From Tuctoria greenei (lineage: Eukaryota > Streptophyta > Magnoliopsida > Poales > Poaceae): a stretch of DNA of 64,000 nucleotides. The translations under genes and the position numbers were made by a program. Shown in pieces: positions 42,425 to 52,822 of this stretch. The DNA lies in contig JAYESD010000011.1 in the NCBI GenBank assembly GCA_036927565.1, forward strand, positions 92,727,178-92,791,177, read 5' to 3'. A model generated the notes under the pieces. That model worked only from the letters and a program-made list of their open reading frames with translations, did not search any database and had not been told where the DNA came from. Numbering within the stretch: the first letter of the stretch is position 1; the number at the start of each line of letters is the position of its first letter.

Positions 42425-44462
42425 CTCGGTGCGGTATTTCTCCCGTGTCCCGAAGGTAACGGGGAGAGTAATAGCTCCGAGTGGGGTAATGGCCCCCGGA
42501 CCTACTCCGGAAAAAAGGTCGAGAGGGGTGGAGATCCGAAGGTCGGAGCTGAAGCTTAGTGAAAGCTTCGAAGCTGATGAGGTTAATCCCCGAACCTTCG
42601 TCTACCATGACATGGTGGAGCTGGATGTTATTGATGGTAGGAGATACCATCAAAGGTAACTGACCTGCTCCAACCATGCTCCGAGGGCAATCCGAAGCAT
42701 CAAAAGTGATGGCTGTGTCCATCCACTTCCGATGAGGTTCCGGCCTGACTGTAGGAGCTACAGCGGCCATATCCCGTCGCATAGTCTTGATGACGAGACG
42801 AGAGGTGATATCCCATGATCCACCAAAAATGGTGTTCATGGTCTTCCGACGCTCGTTGTCAGAGACGTCAGAATCATCGTCGATTGAGGTGTAAACGGCC
42901 TTCAGGACCTTTTTGGGATCCTGAAATCCTAACTCCTCTTCAGCCGGAGCTTCGTCGACTTTTTGCTTTCCTTCCCTTTGTCGGAAAGGAGATTCTTCCC
43001 GGCGCTTGCTGTAGCGCTCGGCAAGGTTTTGGACCTCCCGGCAGTCTTCCAAACTGTGGCTGCCCGTTTTGTGAATGGGACACCACACTTTGGGTTTGCC
43101 ACCGTCTTCAGAAGACGGTCGAGGTCGCTTCTCGGGGCGTGGCCCCCGGCCACCTGGAGTTGCAGCAGCTGCAACGTTGGATGTGCCGGCCGACGACTTC
43201 TTCTTGCCGTTGGTCTTCTTTTTCTTCTTGCCACCCCCGAAGGTAGCGGCTTCTTCTTTGGAGGATTTCTTGTGATCCTCCGAGGTTGGGTTGGAGTGCA
43301 TCTCACGGCCCTCCGTAGCTCTGGCACATTTGTCAGCCAAGCTGAAGAGTTCCGTGGCACTGGTGATCTCCTTGATCGCCAGTTTCTCCAACATCTTCTT
43401 GTCTCGTACACCCTGTCTGAATGCCACAATGACAGAGGCGCTAGAGATAGAAGGGATAGTGTTTCGTACCTGAGAGAACCTTTGGATGAATGATCGCAAG
43501 GATTCTCCTCCTTTTTGCACGACTGCAAAAAGGTCCAGTTCGGTGCCTGGTTGGGTGTATGAACTCCCGAAGTTGGCGGTGAACTGTCGGCACAGCTCCT
43601 CCCAACTGTTGATAGAGTCGAGTGGAAGGCTCATAAACCAGGACCTGGCGGTCCCAGTTAACGCCACTGGAAAATAATTGGCCATGACAGCCTCGTTTCC
43701 TCCAGCTGCCAAGATTGCAGTGGAGTAGATCTGAAGAAATTCGACGGGATTGACAGTCCCGTCGAATTTTTCCGGCGGGTGAGGCTGGAACTTCTGTGGC
43801 CACCTAACCATGCACAGGTGCATGGCCAGAGCTGAACAGCCTCATCCTACTCATTCAGGAGTAGAAAGGTCATGAGCTTCCCGTCTTTCACGGGCACGCT
43901 CAATATGGACTCGGCCGTCCTGCTGGCGGTATCGGCGATCAAGCTCCACCCGGAGGTCAGGAGTCGAAAGCCTGGATACCGTGTGAGTGCATCGTGCCCC
44001 GGAGGGCAATGACGTCACTTGTTGTGATGCAGCACGTCTCCTGTTATTGGAAACGTGCGGACCAAGTCTACCAGACAAAGTCCGCCGCTGCAACGGGGCT
44101 CGTCCTAAAGGAGGAGGACCCTGGTTGCTGAGGCGTTCGGCTGCTGCTGCAACCAAATGCTCCACATCGGCCCTCCACTGCTCCAGTGCATCCCGGGATG
44201 CATCCGGAGGTGGTGGACGTTGGAGAAGAGCACGCGCTGCATGGAGCGCGTGTTCCGGGTTGTCATGATTTGCAGATGCAGTAATTGACGCCGGCGCACC
44301 ATCACGTTGCCCAGCATGATTTGCTAGAGGAGACGGTGGTGGTGGGAGTGTGACTCCTGCTGGTGCTGAGGCTCCTGCGGGTGGCTGCCTATTGGGGGGA
44401 TTGCCCCCAACAGCCTGAGCAGCAGGTTGACCGTTGGATGATCCAGCAGCTGAGTTCACCAT
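42411..44462 (-). pseudogene. gag: Tat Gypsy gag and protease, frameshifted
   Basis: Start ATG at 44462 (MVNSAAGSSNG), conserved with MVNSAA of the plus-strand element at 50832. The N-terminal 200 residues (Pro/Ala-rich, then LEQWRADVEHLVAAAAERL) stop at 43851, and a shift joins them to the capsid part from 43823: KFDGTVNPVEFLQIYSTAIL, ALTGTARSWFMSLP, GESLRSFIQRFSQVRN. A Lys-rich tract follows, then CPIHKTGSHSLEDCREV (a His/Cys knuckle), then the protease with VMVDEGSGINLIS near 42600. The usual motif is VDGGSG or VDTGS; Glu here may harm activity. The frame is lost at 42411. Confidence 0.8.
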
Positions 44463-44480
44463 TCTCAAAATCTCAAGCGC

Positions 44481-44498
44481 CCCCTACCTGGCACGCCA
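44481..44498 (-). other. Primer binding site of the minus-strand Tat Gypsy
   Basis: On the minus strand TGGCGTGCCAGGTAGGGG, two bases after the 5' LTR. The identical start TGGCGTGCCAGGTAGGG follows the LTR at 50798. The primer tRNA is not assigned here. Confidence 0.8.
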
Positions 44499-44500
44499 AC

Positions 44501-45338
44501 TGTCGGTGGTTTGGAACCGGCAGATCTCCCTACACTACTAAAGTGATAGGGGAGTTTGATGTTCGGTGTGGGCGCGCGGAGATTCAAGAAGGTGAGTAGG
44601 AAATGACACAGGAGACACAAGAGTTTTACGTGGTTCGGGCCGCCTGAGCGTAATACCCTACTCCACGGTTGTGTTGTTGTTGTATTAGCTGTATGAGCTT
44701 GTGTTGAGCGTCAATGGCGTGTGTGTGTCTCTGAACATGTCGTCGGCCTGTCCTTTTATAGTACAAGGACAGACCGTTACAAGTTAGCCTGGCCCGACAT
44801 GTGGCCCCAGCGGTTACTAGTATTGATACACGTTTAATTGCTCTTAATGACCCTGTAACGGGCTTTGACAGCACCGTTACTGGTGTTAAGATCGTCCGTT
44901 TAAGTGTCATTAATATGGTATTAATGACACTTAATCGGGTCTTGAAGTCCTTGATTCCCCTTTGAAGATCCGGAGCCGTTGCAAGGTCTTCCGGAGGTTA
45001 GAGGCTGAAGATTCGTCGATTGGACACGTGGCAGCTCCGGAGCATATTGTGGGAAATAGGTAGCTCCGGAGCTACCTGACACGTGTCAGGTCTAGAGCTT
45101 CTCTCGGTCTGGGGTTAAGTCCGGAGGTGCCATTTCGATATATGGCCCGGAGCTTCCCCCTTGTGGGCGGTAGCTCCGGTTTGATAGTACACGTGGCGAC
45201 CTTGGGATTAACCATGTTGGAGAAGCGGGTCCGGTTATATCTGACATGTGGGCCTCCGAGGGTCTTCAAATCAAGTATATGACTTTCCTTTGAGATCTTT
45301 GTAACCTCAAGGGGTGTACGGTTTTTAGGGTATCGACA
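44501..45338 (-). repeat. 5' LTR of the minus-strand Tat Gypsy
   Basis: 838 bp, reading from 45338 (TGTCGATACCC; TGTCGG in the partner) to 44501 (CCACCGACA). TATAAAAG at 44760-44753. Followed by GTATC on the plus strand. Confidence 0.95.
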
Positions 45339-45343
45339 GTATC

Positions 45344-46315
45344 CAACACATTAAACACGAAGCTATGGCATATGCGACTTGGTCATATGAGTGAAAAAGG
45401 TATGCATCTCTTACATAAGAGAGGTTATTTAGATGATATTGGTAAATTGGAGTTTTGTGAACATTGTGTCATTGGCAAACAAAAGAGGGTTAGTTTCTCT
45501 TTATCAAAGCATTGCACTAAAGGAATAGTTGATTATATTCATTCTGATCTTTGGGGTCCTGCTCCTCATTGTTCAATTGCAGGTCGTGAGTATATAATCA
45601 TGTTTATTGATGAATATTTCTCGCAAAGTTTGGCCTTATTTTTTGAAGCATAAAAATGAAGCTTTTCCTACGTTCAAGTTGTGAAAAACTTTAGTTGAAA
45701 ATCAGACTGGCAGAAAAATCAAGAAATTAAGGACCGATAATGGATTGGAATTTTGCAGTGGTGAGTTTGATTTATTTTGTGTTGATCATGGTATTGCTAG
45801 ACATAGAACCGTTCAAGGTACTCCTCAGCAAAATGTTGTTGCAGAAAGAATGAATCATAGTGTTCTGGAAAGGTCCCGTTGTATGCTTTCAAATGCAGGT
45901 TTATGGGAAAAGCAAAGTTTATGGGCTGAAACTGCTTCTACAGCATGTTATTTGATTAATCGCGCTCCAAATTCAACAATTGATTTCAAAATTCCAGAAG
46001 AAGTATGGACAGGTAAACCTTTTGATTATTCCAACCTTAATATTTTTGGTTACATCGCTTATGCTCATGTTAACAATGGAAATCTTATGCCAAGAGCTCA
46101 AAAATGCATTTTTGTTGGCTATGGTTGTGGTGTCAAAGGATATTGTTTATATTGTCCAGATTCTTGAAATCAATTGTTACTGCTATTGGTGATGTTAATC
46201 TTATTCCAACCTTAAGTCGTGATGTTACTTTTGATGAGAGTACATTTAAATCTGCTGGAGGTATTACTGCTATTGGTTCTTCATCCACATCTATACCTGA
46301 AATCTAGACCTTTAA
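45344..46315 (+). pseudogene. pol: Copia 3 integrase
   Basis: Continues from 32392 after the Gypsy. LWHMRLGH and CEHCVIGKQKR are the zinc-binding domain. YIHSDLWGPAP (first Asp), a TAA at 45651-45653 in 'FFEA*', TDNGLEFC (second Asp, about 45737), and QQNVVAERMN (Glu, about 45847) are the catalytic core, all three acidic residues present. FVGYGCGVKGYCLY ends the conserved part; a TGA at 46165 and further breaks lie before reverse transcriptase. Confidence 0.8.
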
Positions 46316-47726
46316 AGTGCAAGTGGATTTATAAAAGGAAAGAGGGTGTACCTGGAGTTGAACCATCAAGATTTAAAGCTCGTCTAGTTGTCAGAGGTTT
46401 TGAACAAAAGGAAGGTATTGATTTTAATGAGGTTTTCTCTCCTGTTGTTTGTCACTCTTCTATTCGAGTTATGCTTGCAATTGTTGCTATGTTTGATTTG
46501 GAGCTAGAGCAACTTGATGTTAAAATTGCTTTTCTTCATGTAGATTTAGATGAGGAGATTTACATGACACAACCTGAGGGTTTTTCTGCTCCTGGGCAAG
46601 AGCACTTAGTATGTCACTTGAAAAATCACTTTACGGTTTGAAACAAGCTCCTAGGCAGTGGTATAAAAGGTTTGACTCGTTTATGCTTGTACATGGTTAT
46701 TCTAGAAGCAATTATGATCATTGCATTTACTTGAAGCAGATCTTCAATAGATCTTTCGTGTATCTACTGCTCTATGTTGATGATATGCACTAATTGATGA
46801 ATTGAAGGCTCAACTTAGTGATGAATTTGATATGAAAGATTTTGGACAAGCTAAAAAGATTCTTGGGATGGAAATCAAACGTGACCGTCGTGCTGGTACT
46901 CTATTTCTATATCAGAAAAGTTACATTGAGAAAGTTCTTAAAAGGTACAATCTCAATAATTGCAAATCCGTTCCTACACTATTTGCTTCACATTTTAAGT
47001 TGTCATCTTTGCAATGTCCTGATAATAAAGAAGATAGAGAGTACATGTCTCGTATTCTATATTCTAGTGTTGTTGGAAATGTCATGTATGCTATGATCTG
47101 TACAAGACCCGATTCGGCTCATGCTGTTAGTGTGGTTAGCATATTTATGCATAATCTAGACAAAGAACATTGGAATGTAGTAAAGTGTATTCTTCGTTAT
47201 TTGAAAGGTACTTCTAACTTCGGATTATTATTTGACAAGAGTTCAGTGAAGTCAAATGATGTTATTGGATTTGTTGATTCTGATTATGCTGGTGATCTTG
47301 ATAAAAAGACGCTCCATCTCTGGCTATGTATTTTCTTTATGTAGTTCTGCGGTGAGTTGGAAGGCTTCCCTTCAATCTATAATTGCTCTCTCTACTACTG
47401 AAGTGGAGTATGTTGCTGCTACTGAAGGGGTTAAAGAAGCTATTTGGATGTGTGGTCTTGTTTCTGAACTCGGTGTTTCCCAGGATGTCATAAAGGTTAA
47501 TTGTGACAGCCATAGTGCTATTTGTTTGACCAAGAATGACATAAACTAATTCAATACCAAGCATATTGATATCAAGTATCATTTCATTCGTGATGTTGTT
47601 GCAGAAGGCAAGATTGTTGTTGAAAAGATACATACAGATGAAAATCCCACAGACATGCTTACAAAGCCATTATCTAATACCAAGTTCAAGCATTGTCTTG
47701 ACTTGGTAGGCATTCGTGGAGCTTAG
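46316..47726 (+). pseudogene. pol: Copia 3 reverse transcriptase and RNase H
   Basis: CKWIYKRKEG, RFKARLVVRGFEQKEG, LDVKIAFLHVDL, then a shift near 46610 to SLYGLKQAPRQWYKRF, and YVDDM (46772-46786). A short deletion follows (DMH*LIDELKAQL). From 46802 the thumb and connection are open (ILGMEIKRDR, YKRYNLNN region). RNase H begins FVDSDYAGDLDKK, a shift near 47310, then GYVFSLCSSAVSW, LSTTEVEYVAATEG, CDSHSAICL, a TAA at 47548, HIDIKYHFIRD and TDMLTKPL, with the natural TAG at 47724-47726. Confidence 0.85.
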
Positions 47727-47782
47727 CACCCTAGTGGTGTTTGGGAGACAATTTTCTATAGCTTTAGAGTCAGGGGGAGATT

Positions 47783-47947
47783 TGTTGGGATATGACTCTA
47801 TCTCTTGTATGCCTACGCTTATAAATATAGGTCACCCCTGTACCTGTACCTCAACCCTAATAATAGATTTGTTTCCCGTGATTTTTTTCTCCTCCACCTT
47901 GGGGGAGATTTTTCCACATTAAATCATGTGTCCCCTTTTCCCTAACA
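47783..47947 (+). repeat. 3' LTR of Copia 3
   Basis: 165 bp, TGTTGGGATATG to CCCTAACA, TATAAATA at 47820-47827, preceded by CAGGGGGAGATT (47771-47782) and followed by CAGTG. Confidence 0.95.
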
Positions 47948-47952
47948 CAGTG

Positions 47953-48079
47953 CATGAGCAGAGCTTGAATGTACATAAGGTCTTCGGAGGCAAGGAATTG
48001 AGCGAAAAGAAGTCAGATGGTGAGAATGATCTTAACTTGAAGCTAAAACGAGGTTTGCCAAAGGAAATTAAACTTTCTT
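47953..48079 (+). pseudogene. Captured gene fragment, second part
   Basis: Joined to 30397 once Copia 3 is removed. An open frame of about 43 codons (VHEQSLNVHKVFGG to KEIKLS) ends with TAG at 48077-48079. It is a different frame from the tryptophan-rich part, so either a frameshift or an exon boundary lies near the insertion site. Not recognised on its own. Confidence 0.35.
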
Positions 48080-48741
48080 AGCTTGATATTGGTCATGAAT
48101 GCTAATAAGGTCCTGATTAAGCTTAAATCTTCATTTTATTGCTTTTTGGTTATTTCCTTCACTTGGTCATGTTTATTATAATAATGTTAATGCAGAATAA
48201 GTTGTCATGTTGGCCCTACGTGCCTTACAAAATGAAAAATCCTAAGCCAGATCTTAGCCAGCAAACGTATAGTCGGTGGCACTAAATCAATCACTCGCAA
48301 ACCGCTTTCTACTCGTAGTACTAAATGCAGTTTAGTGTACCTGCAGAAAATAGATCACATCAACAGAATCTTCACCACAACTCCTAATAAAATTTACTAA
48401 ACATATCAATAATATTACATAAAACCATTGTCGACGAATGAAAACCGAAAAACACTCACAAAATAATATCCACAAACAATAAAATATGTCACACACAACC
48501 TAGTAAAACTACAAAGAGCACCAACAACAAAATAAGTCAAACGGCAAAAATGCACTTCATCAATCAACCTAATTTACCTGCCTACTTCAATCATATCCGT
48601 AGTTGCAAGTATGAAAACACTCTTAGCTTTGCCACCTTTCTTATATTCTAATAACATCCTTATATTGGGTTCAACACTAATCCTCACCATAAAAGCATTT
48701 TCGAAAATAAGTCACTTTTTAATATGCAAGTAACCCAACAT
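48080..48741 (-). mobile_element. Interior of the Tekay-type element next to its primer site
   Basis: AT-rich, no ORF on either strand. It would be the 5' untranslated part of the minus-strand element. The plus strand has 'taatgcag' near 48189 after the gene fragment, so some of it may be captured intron, but this cannot be decided here. Confidence 0.4.
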
Positions 48742-48753
48742 GCTCTGGTACAA
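48742..48753 (-). other. Degenerate initiator-Met primer site of the Tekay-type element
   Basis: On the minus strand TTGTACCAGAGC, ten of twelve bases as in TGGTATCAGAGC, three bases inside the LTR end and followed by ATG as in Tekay/Del elements. It supports reading 48757 as the inner edge of a 5' LTR. Confidence 0.6.
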
Positions 48754-48756
48754 TGC

Positions 48757-49954
48757 TGTGACGGTCGGCCGCTCGAAAACGTCCAACACGTGTGCATGCC
48801 GTAGGATCTTATTTGGGACGGTGTCGTGCGCTGCGACACCACATTGCATATTACAAGTGACATAGCTCGAAAATACATAAACGAGTTCATTATCTTGAAT
48901 TTAAGTTTGCTTTTTGACAAAATATCATATGCAGCAGAAATATATGATATAACGATAGTATAACTCTCATAATAGTCAAATAAGCAAAAATGATGTAATT
49001 AGCCCACAAGCACACCACACTAGCAACACTCACAATTGGCAGCGACATAGGAGGGCTTGATCTACTCTTAGCACCTGAAAAAGGTTAATCAACAAGCGGT
49101 GAGTCCTAATGACTCAGCAAGACTTACCCGACAAAATAGGGTACTAGACACATATCCAATATTCATGGTAAATAAACATAATAGGAGGATGGCATTGCAC
49201 AAAAGGCACAAATAGTGAGTCCTTGATTTCAGATTTCAGCATCAAGTTAAAGATTGACAAAATGTAAACTTTAGTTAGCAACTAAGTCTAAACATACAAG
49301 GTTGCTTAACAATAATTTGTACACAAGCAGCTGATGAAAATTCATAATATGACAAGTTCTTACTATGTGTCGACTCAGTGAACAAGCGGACTCATTTCCA
49401 CCGCGAGTGAACGGCGATTCGAACCAATTTTTAACCCTGCAGGGAGAAACCTGAGTGCACGACACGTACGCCCATTCAGAAGTGGTGTACAACACACTTC
49501 ACTCCACCTTGTACGTAGCAACCTTTTCCAAGCCATCGAAGCCGAAAGAATAGCTACCGTCCTGAACAGAGGTCCTCTATGTGAGAGGTACGTTACTCAC
49601 TAGAGGATTTACACCCAAGTTTTCCTCCTCAGCTCCAACGAGGACGGCGGCAAAGACGTTCGACTTCAGTTTTATGGTACATCAATTTACTAGATCCCAT
49701 AAACTAGCATGCACACGGTACTGTTCAATACTTGCCCAGGGGGCCGACTACGGTGCGGTCCTTAATTAACACGAACAGGCCTGTGCACCCAAGACCATGC
49801 CTTGTCGCTTCCAATCCACCTGCCCGGTCTTCAGTTCCATCATGTGTGATCCAAGGTTTTCCATTTATCTCCAACATTTCCCAAAACCTACAATCTCACG
49901 AGCGGATTCCAACCGTTCGACTTCTACAGATCACCTATAGTTAACAATAAGCGT
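48757..49954 (-). repeat. 5' LTR of the Tekay-type element, truncated by the next insertion
   Basis: Starts TGTGACGGTCGG and matches 21045-22351 almost throughout, without the 118-bp segment of that copy. At 49954 it stops in 'caataagcgt', where the other copy continues 'ctaatgac'. The remainder should lie beyond the window, past the Gypsy element that begins at 49955. Confidence 0.8.
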
Positions 49955-50795
49955 TGTCGGTACCCTGCGTGCCGGGTACCCCACGATATCGTAACAAAAT
50001 CCAAAGAGTTCCAACATCCGATTTGAAGATTTCCGAAGGAAACACACGACTGTCAGCACTAGGCCCGCATACCTCATTTGGGTAGCTCTAGCACTACAAC
50101 GGGTCCAACGGGACCGGACCTAGCTCTATTCACTGGGAAGCTCCAGTACCACCACGTGTCTAGCAAGCCCGGACCTAACCCTTAGTAGAGGGAAGCTCCA
50201 GTGCCGCCACGTGTCGAGTGGCTCCGGACCTACCTCCCCCCAGAGGGAGCTCTAGAGCTGCCACGTGTTGTACCTCCGGACCTAAGCCAAAAACGACTAT
50301 AGGATCTTTAATGGCACAGACATTCAAGAAGCTATAAAACAACCGTTACAAGACCTGATTACGTGTCATTAATTTTATATTAATGATACACGTTCAAAGG
50401 ACTGTTAATACCAGTAACGCCACCATTAAGGAGCATTCATGCTATTTAATCATACTTAATACATGTAGATCATGTATTAGGGAATTTAATACCGCCGGGG
50501 CCACTTGTCGGGCCAGGCAACCCCTGTCACAACCAGCTCTTGGCATATAAAAGGGGTTGCACCGCACGACAGAAACCAGGTCCGATCAAGGCTAACCAAG
50601 CCAACGCAAGCACACGCATACTACATCAACAACCACCCTGTGGAGTAGGGTATTACGCTCAAGCGGCTCGAACCACGTAAAAATCCCCTGTGTCACCATC
50701 TCGTTCTAAATCTTACGCGCGCCCCAATGGAATACAAACCTCTGCGGATTATGCTTTAGTAGTATCGGGGGAAGTGTCGTAGCAACACTTCAACA
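49955..50795 (+). repeat. 5' LTR of the plus-strand Tat Gypsy
   Basis: 841 bp, TGTCGGTACCC to CACTTCAACA, TATAAAAG at 50546-50553. It shares the U5 block 'gtagggtattacgctc' and 'accacgtaaaaa' with the other Tat LTRs. Confidence 0.9.
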
Positions 50796-50797
50796 TT

Positions 50798-50815
50798 TGG
50801 CGTGCCAGGTAGGGA
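50798..50815 (+). other. Primer binding site of the plus-strand Tat Gypsy
   Basis: TGGCGTGCCAGGTAGGGA, matching the site at 44498-44481 in all but the last base. Confidence 0.8.
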
Positions 50816-50831
50816 CCCTCTGGACTTCGAG

Positions 50832-52822
50832 ATGGTGAACTCCGCCGCAGCGTAAATCCCTCCAATGTGCAGCAACCAACTAACTTTGTTGTCCCGGCGG
50901 GTGTCATTCCACCACTGCCACCACCTGCTCTGACAAACAACGCTGGACAACAGGATGGTGTCTTCGTGTTGGTCACAGCATCGACGCATAACCCTGAGAA
51001 TGCACTGAATGCAGCGCAAACTCTTCTTCAGCGTCCACCAGCACCCAGAGTACCTCAGGGTGCAATGGAGCAGTGGCATGCTGATGTGGAGCATCTGGTT
51101 GCAGCCGCAGCCGATGCCATCAGCATCCAAGGTCCACCCCTATAGGGCGGGCACCTTCTCAGTGTAGGACCTTGTCTCGTTGATTTTGTCCTGAAGTTTC
51201 ACAGCACAGGAGACGTGTTGTATCTCAGCCAGTGATGTCGCTGCCTTTAGGGGCACGCTGCACCCATACTGCATCGAGGCTTTCGATGCATGATCTCCGG
51301 TTGGAGCTCGACCGTCGATAAAGGCGACAGGATGGCCGCGTGCATATCGAGTGCCCTCGTGAGAGGCGAGAGGCTCGTGAAACCCTTGTCCTTCGGGAGT
51401 AGCGAGCGGCTTTTTAGCCCTGGCCATGCATCTTCGCATGGTTCAATGGCCACAGAAGTTTCGGCCTTATTTGCTGGAGAAATACAACAGGACTGTCAAC
51501 CCCATCGAGTTCCTCCAGATCTACTCCACCGCTATCCTCGCGGCTGAAGGCAATGAGGCCGTGATGGCCAACTACTTCCCTGTGGCTCTAACTAGGACAG
51601 CCAGGTCCTGGTTCATGAGTCTTCCGCCTGACTCCATCAACAGTTGGGTGGAGCTATGCTGCCTGTTCAACGCCAACTTCGGGAGCTCCTACACCCGACC
51701 TGGTACAAAGCTGGATATGTTCGGTGTGCAACAGAAGATGGGAGAGTCGTTACGATCATTCATCTAGTGATTTTCTCAGGTACAGAACACAATCCCTTCT
51801 ATATCCAACACTTTTGTCATTTTCGCATTTCAACAGGGGGTTAGATATAAGATGTTGGAGAAGCTGGCGACAAAAGAAGTCAGCAGTGTCACGGAGCTCT
51901 TCAGCCTAGCCAACAAATGTGCTAGGGTTGCTGAGGGCCGAGAGATGCACTCCAAACCAGCTCCGGAGGCTGGTAAACCCTCCTCCAAGGCTGAAGCCAC
52001 TGCCTCCGACAGTGGAAAAAGGAAGAAAAAGTCCAACGGCAAGAAGAAGTCATCGGTCGGCACGCCTACTGTTGTTGCAGCTCCGGGAGGCCGGGGGCCA
52101 CGCCCTGAAAAACGTCCTCGACCATCATCTGAAGATGGCAGCGGTCAAAAGATGTCATGTCTGATCCACAAAACGAACACCCACAATTCAAAGATTGTCG
52201 CGAGGTCCAGCGCCTTGTTGAGCGATTCAACAAGCGCCAAGAAGAAGCTCCTTTTCGTGAGCGGGAAGGAAAGCAGAAGGTCGACGAAGCTCCTGTTGAT
52301 CCTGAGCTAGGCTTTCAGGACCCCAATAAGGTCCTGAAGGCTGTGCACAATACCATCAACGATGATTCTGACATCTCTGACAACGAGCATCGGAAGACTC
52401 TCCAAATATATGGAGGGTCATGGGATATTACCTCCCGTCGTTTCCTCAAGACCATGCGCTGGGTGATGGTTGCCACAACTCCCACCGCCAAGCCAGAACC
52501 TCATCGGAAGTGGATGGACACTGCCATCACATTCGATGCTTCGGATTGCCCTAGGAACATGATCGGTGCTGGACAACTGTTGTTGATTTTTTCTCCTACC
52601 ATCAATAATGTGCAGCTCTATCATGTCCTGGTGGATGGAGGTGCAACCCTCAACCTCCTCAGCTATGAAGTGTTCGTGAAGATCCAGCTCAAACACTCGA
52701 ACCTTCGCCCCTCATGTCCCTTCTCTAGAGTAGCTCCGGGAGCTATCACTCCTCTCGGATCAATTATACTTCTAGTGACCTTCGGGACTCGGGACAATTA
52801 TAGGACCGAGTCTTTGATGTAG
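50832..52822 (+). pseudogene. gag: Plus-strand Tat Gypsy gag and protease
   Basis: MVNSAAA is followed at once by a stop, and the Pro-rich N-terminal part continues in another frame to 51145 (MEQWHADVEHLVAAAADA). Capsid sequence is at 51426-51767 (VNPIEFLQIYSTAIL, LTRTARSWFMSLP, GESLRSFI*), then MLEKLATKEVSSVTELF with the Lys/Ser-rich tract to 52160. The His/Cys part is shifted (DPQNEHPQFKDCREVQ from 52157). The protease motif is VLVDGGATLNLLS (about 52627-52665), with Asp present. The frame ends at 52822. At least four breaks relative to the minus-strand relative. Confidence 0.8.

Larger units (their letters stand above)
32393..45338 (-). mobile_element. Tat-type Ty3-Gypsy element on the minus strand (12.9 kb, both LTRs)
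   Basis: LTRs at 44501-45338 (5') and 32393-33202 (3') have a perfect GTATC duplication (32388-32392 and 45339-45343). On the minus strand come the primer site, gag-protease (44462 to about 42411), reverse transcriptase, RNase H, integrase to the pol stop at 38501, a spacer with hairpin repeats, an antisense ORF region on the plus strand (33738-37236), and a purine tract at 33214-33203. Order and the antisense ORF fit Tat elements of grasses. By eye the LTRs differ at about 24 positions (3%), nearly all transitions, plus one 28-bp deletion in the 3' LTR. It is the best preserved element apart from frameshifts. Confidence 0.9.
30398..47947 (+). mobile_element. Ty1-Copia element 3 with 165-bp LTRs (interrupted by a Gypsy element)
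   Basis: LTRs at 30398-30562 and 47783-47947 are flanked by a perfect CAGTG duplication (30393-30397 and 47948-47952). Primer site TGGTATCAGAGCC at 30565; purine tract CAGGGGGAGA before the 3' LTR. The Copia order gag, protease, integrase, reverse transcriptase, RNase H is seen, split by a 12.9-kb Gypsy insertion at 32393-45338. The protease motif LDSACSFHI and the gag resemble the Tork group. By eye the two LTRs differ at about 15 of 165 sites (9%), older than the insertion they contain. Confidence 0.9.

Noticed and set aside
42963..43493. Plus-strand ORF of 176 codons opposite Tat gag
   Set aside because: Complement of the gag frame, which has clear capsid motifs on the minus strand.
21045..49954. 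Segmental duplication explaining the similarity of 21045-22351 and 48757-49954
   Set aside because: The copies end at a purine-tract-bounded LTR on one side and a primer site on the other, as expected for the two LTRs of one element.
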